This document shows positions 1-7,900 of a DNA stretch of 19,044 nt, one piece after another. Under the pieces are notes generated by a model. That model was not told the origin of the DNA and made no database searches. It saw only the letters and a list, made by a program, of their open reading frames with translations. Each line of letters starts with the position of its first letter. Position 1 is the first letter of the stretch. The position numbers were made by a program, and so were the translations under genes. The DNA is taken from contig DKJZ01000073.1 of assembly GCA_002454975.1 (NCBI GenBank), positions 1 to 19,044 of the forward strand, read 5' to 3'. This DNA comes from Hylemonella sp. UBA6679 (lineage in GTDB: Bacteria; Pseudomonadota; Gammaproteobacteria; Burkholderiales; Burkholderiaceae_C).

Positions 1-1556
<1,556 letters not shown>

Positions 1557-1586
1557 AGGGAGCTCCAGGTAGGAAGCGGAAAACAC

Positions 1587-1615
1587 TTACTTGGAGCCAT
1601 TTTAGGCTTTTCAAG
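1587..1615 (-). promoter_or_regulatory. Candidate heat-shock (sigma-32-like) promoter for ftsH
   Basis: On the minus strand a perfect CTTGAAA (1609-1615) is followed after 14 bases by CCAAGTAA (1587-1594), a poor match to the CCCCATNT -10 element. The geometry would start transcription near 1580, about 25 bases before the ftsH TTG and just upstream of its GGAG. ftsH is heat-shock controlled in E. coli, which makes the match worth noting. A weak housekeeping alternative lies upstream: TTGTCA (1649-1654) and TAAAAC (1628-1633) with a short 15-base spacer. Inference only. Confidence 0.27.
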
Positions 1616-1724
1616 TGTGCGGCGGCTGTTTTATTCAAACAGAGCCATTGACAAGACAAGGGTAATAGGCATTTTTTCGACCTTTAAGCCCCCCGTTGTG
1701 CTGCGTTGGGGGTTTGCGCACCAA

Positions 1725-2369
1725 CTATTTCAGGCCAACGCCCACCAAAAACGTCTCTGAAGACCGGTCGCGAGAAGCTTTGGGCTTGATGGCCTTGACC
1801 ACCTTGAAGTTGTCCTTGAAGAGGTGAAACACGGTGTTGTAAGCGGGCCCGTGAAAAACTTTGGCCACCAGGGCGCCACTGGGCTTGAGGTGTCCGCGGC
1901 AAAAATCGATGGCCAGCTCGATGAGGTGCTCCACCCCGGCGGCATCCACCGAGGGAATGCCGCTCAAATTGGGGGCCATGTCGGACACCACCGCATCTGC
2001 CAGGCGTCCGCCCACGGCTTGCACCAGTTGGGCCAACACCGTGTCTTCTCGAAAATCACCTTGAATGAAGGTCACGCCTTCAATGGGGTCCATGGGCAGC
2101 AGGTCCAGGCCTATCAAGGTGCCTTGCACCTGCCCCTCGATGGTGCCGAGTTTGCGGCGCAGGTACTGGCTCCAAGCGCCGGGGGTGGCGCCTAAGTCCA
2201 CCACCAGGTCACCCGTCTTGATGAGCTTGAGGGTTTCGTCGATTTCCTTGAGCTTGTAGGCCGCACGGGCCCGGTAGCCCTCTTTTTGCGCCAGCTTGAC
2301 CCAGGGGTCGTTGAGGTGGTCATGCAACCAGGCTTTGTTGAGTTTTTTCGGTTTGCTTTTGCTGGTCAT
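1725..2369 (-). CDS. rlmE: 23S rRNA (uridine-2'-O)-methyltransferase RlmE (FtsJ/RrmJ)
   Basis: SAM-dependent methyltransferase that modifies U2552 (E. coli numbering) in the A loop of 23S rRNA, a late step in 50S assembly. The 214-residue length fits the family (209 in E. coli). The SAM-binding motif VVDLGATPGAWSQYL is at 56-70. The K-D-K-E catalytic tetrad is complete: K39 (AAYKL), D130 (VVSDMAPNLSG), K170 (ALVAKVFHG) and E205 (RSSETFLVG). The frame stays open a further 38 codons upstream, but the ATG at 2369 gives the family-like lysine-rich start MTSKSKPKKLNKAWL, while the upstream extension looks unlike protein and runs into divergent yhbY. No clear Shine-Dalgarno precedes the ATG. It is divergent from yhbY and followed by ftsH. 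Confidence 0.96.
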   Translation of the reverse strand: MTSKSKPKKLNKAWLHDHLNDPWVKLAQKEGYRARAAYKLKEIDETLKLIKTGDLVVDLGATPGAWSQYLRRKLGTIEGQVQGTLIGLDLLPMDPIEGVTFIQGDFREDTVLAQLVQAVGGRLADAVVSDMAPNLSGIPSVDAAGVEHLIELAIDFCRGHLKPSGALVAKVFHGPAYNTVFHLFKDNFKVVKAIKPKASRDRSSETFLVGVGLK

Positions 2370-2448
2370 GGTGCTGATGCAAGGTGGCTGGCACACCGCG
2401 AATGCGCCAGGTGCACCCCGCATGGGGTATTGAGTCGATAATACAGGC
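2370..2448. promoter_or_regulatory. Divergent rlmE/yhbY intergenic region with shared -10-like element
   Basis: These 79 bases must hold 5' signals for both genes. On the plus strand GATAAT (2437-2442) ends six bases before the yhbY ATG, which places the predicted start point on the A of that ATG. The same bases read TATTAT (2438-2443) on the minus strand toward rlmE. A short dyad GTATT-N8-AATAC (2427-2444) spans the element, and ACCCC-GCAT-GGGGT lies next to it. No good -35 hexamer is visible for either direction, so the promoter assignment is tentative. Confidence 0.4.
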
Positions 2449-2922
2449 ATGCCAGCAATACAACTTACCCCCGCCCAGCGCAAAGTTCACCGCGCTGAGG
2501 CCCATCACCTCGATCCCGTGGTGATGATCGGCAGCGACGGCCTCACGCCCGCGGTGCAAAAAGAAGCCGACAACGCGCTCAAGGCCCACGGCTTGATCAA
2601 AATTCGGGTGCTGTCCGACGACCGCACCCAGCGCGAAACGATGTTGCACACCCTCTCTGAGGTGCTCAATGCGGCCCCTATTCAGCACATTGGCAAGCTG
2701 CTGGTGCTGTGGCGCCCCATGCCTGAGAAAGAAAAAACCGTGGACGAAGACCGCATGCCCGGTCCGCGCGACTTCAAGGTGCTGCAGTTCAGCAAACGTG
2801 GTGGTCAAAAACCCGAAGTGAAAACCCTGCGGGTGCTGGGCAACCAGCGCTTAACCTCTGGTGGCAAGGTCAAGCGCGCCAAGCCCAAGCAAAAATCCGT
2901 GAAAAAAGGCCGTCTGGATTAA
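2449..2922 (+). CDS. yhbY: YhbY-family CRM-domain RNA-binding protein with basic C-terminal tail
   Basis: Small ribosome-associated RNA-binding protein; in E. coli YhbY associates with pre-50S particles. Residues about 5-98 form the CRM domain, starting LTPAQRKVHRAEAH, with the GxxG RNA-contact loop as GSDG at 28-31 and the late strand IGKLLVLWRP. The 157 residues exceed the roughly 97 of E. coli YhbY; the extra 55 or so are rich in Lys, Arg, Gly and Gln (KRGGQKPEVK, KVKRAKPKQKSVKKGR), probably a disordered second RNA contact. Such tails are, to my knowledge, common in betaproteobacterial members. It is the only plus-strand gene here, divergent from the rRNA methyltransferase gene rlmE, which fits a ribosome-assembly role. 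No Shine-Dalgarno precedes the ATG and the mRNA may be leaderless. It converges on the DUF4149 gene. Confidence 0.93.
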   Translation: MPAIQLTPAQRKVHRAEAHHLDPVVMIGSDGLTPAVQKEADNALKAHGLIKIRVLSDDRTQRETMLHTLSEVLNAAPIQHIGKLLVLWRPMPEKEKTVDEDRMPGPRDFKVLQFSKRGGQKPEVKTLRVLGNQRLTSGGKVKRAKPKQKSVKKGRLD

Positions 2923-2923
2923 G

Positions 2924-2949
2924 ACAGGCCTGGATTTAAGCAGGCCTGT
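2924..2949. terminator. Perfect 9-bp hairpin between convergent yhbY and the DUF4149 gene
   Basis: ACAGGCCTG (2924-2932), an 8-base loop and CAGGCCTGT (2941-2949) form a perfect stem beginning two bases after the yhbY stop codon. It is symmetrical, so it could act on transcripts from both sides. Neither side has an adjacent U tract; on the minus strand a run of T lies about 16 bases further, inside yhbY. It is therefore either an atypical terminator or an mRNA 3'-end protecting hairpin. Confidence 0.5.
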
Positions 2950-2979
2950 GTGAAGACAGACCTGCCAGCTGGCGCTGAC

Positions 2980-3438
2980 TCAGCGGGCTTTGACAAGCTT
3001 GCCCAGGGTCAGCCCGGCGCACACCCACTGCAGCACGTACATGGCAGTGCCCACCGCGTGCCACAACTTGATGTTATCGCGGGCCAAGATGCGGGGGGCC
3101 ACCGCAAATTCCACCAAAGCGGCCAGCAGCATACCGCCCGCTATAAAAACAAGAGCAGCCCTGCAAGCATGGCTAAGGCCTAGAGCCTGTTTTGATGCAG
3201 GATCCGAGCCTTGAAATTGGCCGCTCTCTCGTCCCCTTGAGGCCAGCAAGAGCAGCCAACCACACACCAAAGCCACCCAGGTTTGGGCTGTGAACAGCTT
3301 GGCGGCCATGCCACCGGCCATGGCCGGGCTGGGCAAGTGCATGAACAAGAGCGGCACCACCCAAAAAGCCACCCCCGTCAAGCTGCCCCACCACAGGGCA
3401 GCCACCCACAAGGGCCAGGACTGGGCGTAGGCTTTCAC
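2980..3438 (-). CDS. DUF4149 family four-helix membrane protein (function unknown)
   Basis: A 152-residue hydrophobic protein with four predicted membrane helices at about 8-31, 50-67, 91-114 and 125-147. Charged or polar residues stand out in or near the helices: E110 and the PRI turn after helix 3, and H128 with Q137-W138 in helix 4. This matches the TMEM205-like DUF4149 family, which has no established bacterial function that I know of. The start is GTG at 3438, eight bases after the greA stop, so it is almost certainly co-transcribed with greA and possibly coupled to it. Only a weak GAG serves as ribosome binding site. No signal peptidase site is seen, so it should stay in the inner membrane. 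Confidence 0.85.
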   Translation of the reverse strand: MKAYAQSWPLWVAALWWGSLTGVAFWVVPLLFMHLPSPAMAGGMAAKLFTAQTWVALVCGWLLLLASRGRESGQFQGSDPASKQALGLSHACRAALVFIAGGMLLAALVEFAVAPRILARDNIKLWHAVGTAMYVLQWVCAGLTLGKLVKAR

Positions 3439-3446
3439 AAAAAGTC

Positions 3447-3923
3447 TCAGACGTAAGACACCGAGATGATTTCGTAGCGGCGCAAGCCCCCAGGGGCCTG
3501 TACCTCAGCGACGTCGCCCTCTTCTTTGCCAATCAAGGCGCGGGCAATGGGGCTGCTGATGTTGATCAGGCCCAACTTGAGATCGGCCTCGTCTTCGCCG
3601 ACGATTTGGTAGGTGACCGCGTCGCCGCTGTCCTCGTCCTCAAGGGCCACGGTGGCGCCAAAGACCACGCGCCCGCCCGCGTCAAGTGCTGAGGGGTCGA
3701 TGATTTGTGCAGCCGAGAGCTTGCCTTCGATTTCCTGGATGCGGCCTTCAATGAAGCCTTGGCGGTCTTTGGCCGCGTCGTACTCGGCGTTTTCGCTCAA
3801 ATCGCCTTGCGCACGTGCCTCGGCAATCGCGTTGATGACCCAGGGGCGGTCCACGGTTTTGAGCTGGTGAAGCTCAGCTTTGAGTTTTTCTGCACCGCGT
3901 TTGGTAATAGGTATGGTGGCCAT
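3447..3923 (-). CDS. greA: Transcription elongation factor GreA
   Basis: GreA enters the RNA polymerase secondary channel and stimulates cleavage of backtracked RNA 3' ends, rescuing arrested complexes. The 158-residue length equals E. coli GreA. Residues 1 to about 75 are the antiparallel coiled coil, with the functional acidic tip residues D41 and E44 in QGDLSENAEYD; residues about 80-158 are the FKBP-like C-terminal domain (SSPIARALIGKEEGD). The frame is open 64 codons further upstream, but the ATG at 3923 gives the family start MATIPITKRGAEKL and has GGAG (3930-3933) six bases upstream. An intrinsic terminator lies in the leader and directly abuts this GGAG, implying attenuation. The DUF4149 gene follows after eight bases. 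Confidence 0.98.
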   Translation of the reverse strand: MATIPITKRGAEKLKAELHQLKTVDRPWVINAIAEARAQGDLSENAEYDAAKDRQGFIEGRIQEIEGKLSAAQIIDPSALDAGGRVVFGATVALEDEDSGDAVTYQIVGEDEADLKLGLINISSPIARALIGKEEGDVAEVQAPGGLRRYEIISVSYV

Positions 3924-3933
3924 GAGAGTCTCC

Positions 3934-3968
3934 AAAAAACAAACCGCCGAGCGTTGCCACCCGGCGGT
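3934..3968 (-). terminator. Intrinsic terminator/attenuator in the greA leader
   Basis: Minus strand: ACCGCCG (3962-3968) pairs with CGGCGGT (3943-3949). The 12-base interior folds further as GGTG-GCAA-CGCT, with two G-U pairs and a GCAA tetraloop, giving an 11-bp stem. It is followed at once by TTGTTTTTT (3934-3942). The tract runs directly into the greA ribosome binding site GGAG (3930-3933). As a structure it is a strong factor-independent terminator. It could end the hydrolase transcript. Since any translated greA mRNA starting upstream must pass through it, it must also attenuate greA unless a promoter lies inside the hairpin. Confidence 0.8.
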
Positions 3969-3977
3969 GATTGTGCA

Positions 3978-3983
3978 ATTATG
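3978..3983 (-). promoter_or_regulatory. Candidate -10 element for greA (CATAAT)
   Basis: CATAAT on the minus strand matches TATAAT in five of six positions. A start point seven bases on would fall at about 3971, three bases before the leader hairpin. The expected -35 position (about 4001-4006, GCAGGG) matches poorly, so an activator, or a different promoter, is possible. Confidence 0.4.
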
Positions 3984-3997
3984 CCGCGAAAGCACAG

Positions 3998-4025
3998 CCG
4001 CCCTGCCAGTGCGGCAGCGCGGCGG
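3998..4025 (-). terminator. GC-rich imperfect hairpin after the hydrolase gene
   Basis: CCGCC and CTGCC (3998-4007) pair with GGCAG (4013-4017) and GGCGG (4021-4025) around a 5-base loop, with a 3-base bulge: ten pairs in all. On the minus strand it begins 11 bases past the hydrolase stop. No U run follows, so it is a 3'-end hairpin or weak terminator. It also covers the position where a greA -35 element would sit. Confidence 0.4.
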
Positions 4026-4036
4026 GTGCCTGAGCC

Positions 4037-4762
4037 TCAATCGCGGCCAGCTTCGATGATTTTCTCTGCAAGCAGACCCGGGTTGGTGAACAAGGTCTCG
4101 TGGCTGCCTGGGCACTCAACCAAACGGAACAAGCCCAGGCGCGAGGACAAACACGGGTGCCACTGATGGGCCGGCAGCGCCGAGTCTTGCTGGCAATTGA
4201 GGTAGCTCTTGCCCACGGCCATGGCGGAGATTTCTAAAGACAGAGAAATGGCCTCGGTGAAGGTGTTGTAGGGCTGCAAATTGAGTTGCTCAAACGCGCT
4301 TTGCGCCAGGGCGGCATCGGCATCGTTGATGAACACCTCGCGCCAAATTGGAAAAGGCAGCATCACAGCGTTGTTGTTGCCAGCGGCCACCGCGTCAAAC
4401 AGCTCTTTGTAATGCGCAGGCACCATGTCGTTGAGGCACTCGCCGTTGAGGGGCACAAACGCGTTGCCATAAATCAAGCGCTTCAGGCGGTGGGGCAACA
4501 CATCAGCGGCCTTGGAAATCACCATGCCGCCATAGCTGTGACCGAACAGGCGCACGTCGGTGAGGTTGTGGTCGTCGAGGTAATCAATGAGCGATTGGGC
4601 TGCATCGCTCAAGCCGATGGTGGCTCGGTCATCGCCTGGGCGGTTACCCGCCAGCGTGGGACAGTGCACGGTGTGCCCCTTGGCGCGAATGGCCTGGGCC
4701 ACGGGCGCCATCAAATCACCGGTGTGCCAAGCGCCGTGGACCAAAACATAACAATCAGACAT
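4037..4762 (-). CDS. Alpha/beta-fold hydrolase (esterase/hydroxynitrile lyase-like), substrate unknown
   Basis: A 241-residue single-domain alpha/beta hydrolase, probably cytoplasmic since no signal peptide is seen. VLVHGAWHTG at 6-15 is the oxyanion-loop region after strand 3. GHSYGG at 74-79 is the nucleophile elbow with Ser76. GSHETLFTNP at 219-228 supplies the catalytic His221. The acid residue is not obvious. The HGAWH and GHSYGG style with a small cap resembles the salicylate esterase/hydroxynitrile lyase group, which act on small esters or cyanohydrins; the substrate cannot be read from sequence. I took the ATG at 4762; a TTG at 4774 would add four residues. GGGG lies seven bases upstream. 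The gene sits alone between the carB terminator and the greA leader with its own candidate promoter, so it looks like an accessory insertion into a housekeeping neighbourhood. Confidence 0.88.
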   Translation of the reverse strand: MSDCYVLVHGAWHTGDLMAPVAQAIRAKGHTVHCPTLAGNRPGDDRATIGLSDAAQSLIDYLDDHNLTDVRLFGHSYGGMVISKAADVLPHRLKRLIYGNAFVPLNGECLNDMVPAHYKELFDAVAAGNNNAVMLPFPIWREVFINDADAALAQSAFEQLNLQPYNTFTEAISLSLEISAMAVGKSYLNCQQDSALPAHQWHPCLSSRLGLFRLVECPGSHETLFTNPGLLAEKIIEAGRD

Positions 4763-4789
4763 CGTCGACCCCAAAAAAACCTGACAAAG

Positions 4790-4818
4790 ATCATAAGAGT
4801 GTCAACTTCTATTGACAG
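4790..4818 (-). promoter_or_regulatory. Candidate sigma-70 promoter for the hydrolase gene
   Basis: On the minus strand CTGTCA (4813-4818, four of six matches) and TATGAT (4790-4795, five of six) are separated by 17 bases. The predicted start is near 4783, giving a leader of about 20 bases. It lies downstream of the carB terminator, so the gene would need its own promoter. Confidence 0.5.
4800..4817. promoter_or_regulatory. Dyad TGTCAA-N6-TTGACA overlapping the hydrolase promoter
   Basis: An 18-base perfect 6+6 inverted repeat, TGTCAACTTCTATTGACA, covers part of the -35 hexamer and the spacer of the candidate hydrolase promoter. The size and placement fit an operator for a dimeric repressor. 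No regulator gene lies in the window, so the protein is unknown. Each arm is also TTGACA read outward, so part of the symmetry could come from -35-like sequences alone. Confidence 0.3.
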
Positions 4819-4884
4819 CCGTATTAACCCTAAAAATTAGGTGGAATTGGTCGATTCCATCATGGCCACGCAACTTCAAGCCAC

Positions 4885-4908
4885 AAAAAAGGGGCCCGAA
4901 GGCCCCTT
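4885..4908 (-). terminator. Rho-independent terminator of carAB
   Basis: On the minus strand AAGGGGCC, a TTCG tetraloop and GGCCCCTT form an 8-bp stem whose 3' arm runs into TTTTTT (4885-4890). It lies about 30 bases after the carB stop. UUCG loop, GC stem and U tract make this a textbook intrinsic terminator. Confidence 0.93.
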
Positions 4909-4939
4909 GTTTGGTCCAAGCAAAGCTTTGACAGCCTGA

Positions 4940-7900
4940 TCAAGCCGTGAGTTGTGCGTGCATTTCTTGCACAGAAATCACATCCAGCGAGTCCATGGCC
5001 TTCATGCCTTGCACGGCCGCTTCAGCACCAGCGATGGTGGTGAAGGTTGTGACCCGGGCCAACAAGGCCGAGGTGCGGATGGCGCGTGAATCGGCAATCG
5101 CGTTGCGGCGCTCTTCCACGGTGTTGATGACCAGCACGATTTCTTCGTTCTTGATCATGTCCACAATGTGCGGGCGGCCTTCGGTGACCTTGTTCACGGG
5201 CGTCACCGCCACACCGGCTGCGGCAATCGCTGCAGCGGTGCCTTTGGTGGCCACGAGGTCAAAGCCCATGGCCGACAACTCGCGCGCGACTTGCACGGCG
5301 CGGGGTTTGTCGCCGTTTTTCACGGTCATGAACACTTTGCCTTCACGCGGCAGCTTGGTGCCTGCGCCCATTTGGCTCTTCACAAAAGCTTCGCCAAAGG
5401 TTTTGCCCACGCCCATGACTTCGCCGGTGGACTTCATCTCGGGGCCGAGGATGGTGTCCACACCGGGGAACTTCACAAACGGGAACACCGCTTCTTTCAC
5501 GCTGAAGTAAGGCGGCGTGACTTCGCGGGTGATGCCCTGCGAAGCCAGGCTTTGGCCAGCCATGCAGCGCGCGGCCACTTTGGCTAACTGAATGCCGGTG
5601 GCTTTGGACACATAAGGCACGGTGCGTGAGGCGCGGGGGTTCACCTCAAGCACATAAATCACGTCTTGGCCGTCTTTGTGTTGGATGGCGAACTGCACGT
5701 TCATCAAGCCCACCACATTGAGCGCGCCCGCCATGGCGGCCGATTGGCGCTTGAGCTCATCGACTGTGGCCGCACTCAGGCTGTAAGGGGGCAGTGAGCA
5801 AGCCGAGTCGCCACTGTGCACGCCAGCTTGTTCGATGTGCTCCATCACACCGCCGATGAAGGTCTTGCCTTCAGGGTCGCGCAGGCAGTCCACATCGCAC
5901 TCGATGGCATCGTTCAAGAAACGGTCCAAAAGCACGGGCGAATCGTTGCTCACCTTGACGGCCTCGCGCATGTAACGCTCGAGGTCACGCTGCTCGTGCA
6001 CGATTTCCATGGCGCGGCCACCGAGCACATAGCTGGGGCGCACCACCAGGGGGTAACCCAGAGCCGCAGCTTTTTCCAAAGCCTCAGGCTCGGTGCGCGC
6101 GGTGGCGTTCGGTGGCTGGCGCAGACCCAGGTCTTGCAGCAGTTTTTGGAAACGTTCGCGGTCTTCGGCCGCGTCGATCATGTCGGGGCTGGTGCCGATG
6201 ATGGGCACGCCTTCGGCTTCCAAACCTAGCGCGAGTTTCAAAGGCGTTTGACCACCGTACTGCACGATCACGCCCATCGGCTTTTCTTTGTCCACGATCT
6301 CGAGCACGTCTTCGAGCGTCAAAGGCTCAAAGTACAGGCGGTCAGAGGTGTCGTAATCGGTGGACACGGTTTCGGGGTTGCAGTTGACCATGATGGTCTC
6401 GTACCCGTCTTCGCGCATGGCCAACGCGGCGTGCACGCAGCAGTAATCAAACTCAATGCCCTGGCCAATGCGGTTGGGGCCGCCGCCGAGCACCATGATT
6501 TTTTTCTTGTTGGTGGGCTCAGCCTCGCACTCGTCTTCGTACGTGGAGTACATGTAGGCGGTGTTGGTGGCGAACTCGGCCGCACAGGTGTCCACACGTT
6601 TGTAAACGGGGCGCACGTTCAAAGCGCGGCGTTGGTCGCGCACAGCTTTTTCGGTGGTCTTGAGCAACTTGGCCAAGCGACGGTCTGAGAAGCCTTTTTT
6701 CTTCAAAGCGCGCAGGGTGTCGGCATCAATCGCGGCCAGGGCTTGTGCGCCCTTCTCGGCCACGAGCTTGTCCAGGTCGAGTTCGATTTTCACGATCTCT
6801 TCAATCTGCACCAGGAACCAGCGGTCGATCTTGGTGAGGTCAAACACCTCGTCCACGCTCAGGCCCATGGCGAAAGCATCGCCAACATACCAAATGCGCT
6901 CGGGGCCGGGCGTGCCCAGCTCTTTTTCCAGCACTTCGCGGTCTTGGGTTTTTTCGTTCAAACCATCCACGCCCACTTCCAGGCCGCGCAGGGCTTTCTG
7001 GAAGGACTCTTGGAAGGTACGGCCCATGGCCATGACCTCGCCCACCGACTTCATCTGGGTGGTCAGGCGGCTGTCAGCGGTGGGGAATTTCTCAAACGCG
7101 AAACGCGGAATCTTGGTGACCACGTAGTCGATGCTGGGCTCAAAGCTCGCCGGTGTGGCACCACCGGTGATTTCGTTGCGCAGCTCATCGAGGGTGTAGC
7201 CCACAGCCAGCTTGGCCGCGACTTTGGCAATCGGAAAGCCCGTGGCTTTGGAGGCCAAGGCCGATGAACGCGACACACGCGGGTTCATCTCAATGACGAT
7301 CATGCGACCGTCTTTGGGGTTGATGGAGAACTGCACGTTCGAGCCACCGGTGTCCACACCAATTTCACGCAGCACCGCCAAAGAGGCGTTACGCATGATT
7401 TGGTATTCCTTGTCGGTGAGCGTTTGCGCAGGCGCCACGGTGATGGAGTCACCGGTGTGCACACCCATCGGGTCCAGGTTTTCGATCGAGCACACGATGA
7501 TGCAGTTGTCCGCCTTGTCGCGCACCACTTCCATCTCGTACTCTTTCCAACCCACCAAGGACTCTTCAATCAAAAGCTCTTTGGTGGGTGAGGCTTCCAG
7601 GCCGCGCTTGCAGATGGTCTCGAATTCTTCGGCGTTGTAGGCAATGCCGCCACCCGTGCCACCCAAGGTGAAGCTGGGGCGAATGACCACTGGGAAACCC
7701 ACGGTTTTTTGCACGCCCCAGGCTTCGTCCATGCTGTGGGCAATGCCCGAGCGGGCCGAGCCCAGACCAATTTTGGTCATGGCGTCTTTGAACTTCAGGC
7801 GGTCTTCGGCTTTGTCGATCGCCTCAGGCGTGGCGCCAATCAGCTCCACAGCTTTGCCGGTGGCGGCACCGGTGTATTTCTCCAGCACGCCGTGGTGCCA

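Noticed and set aside
1689..1712. Hairpin CCCCC...GGGGG after rlmE as a terminator
   Set aside because: Only five pairs around a 13-base loop, with no U tract on the minus strand; too weak to call, and rlmE transcription may continue into ftsH.
2370..2483. Upstream extension of rlmE (38 extra codons)
   Set aside because: The extension overlaps divergent yhbY, is Cys- and Pro-rich, and is unlike RlmE N-termini.
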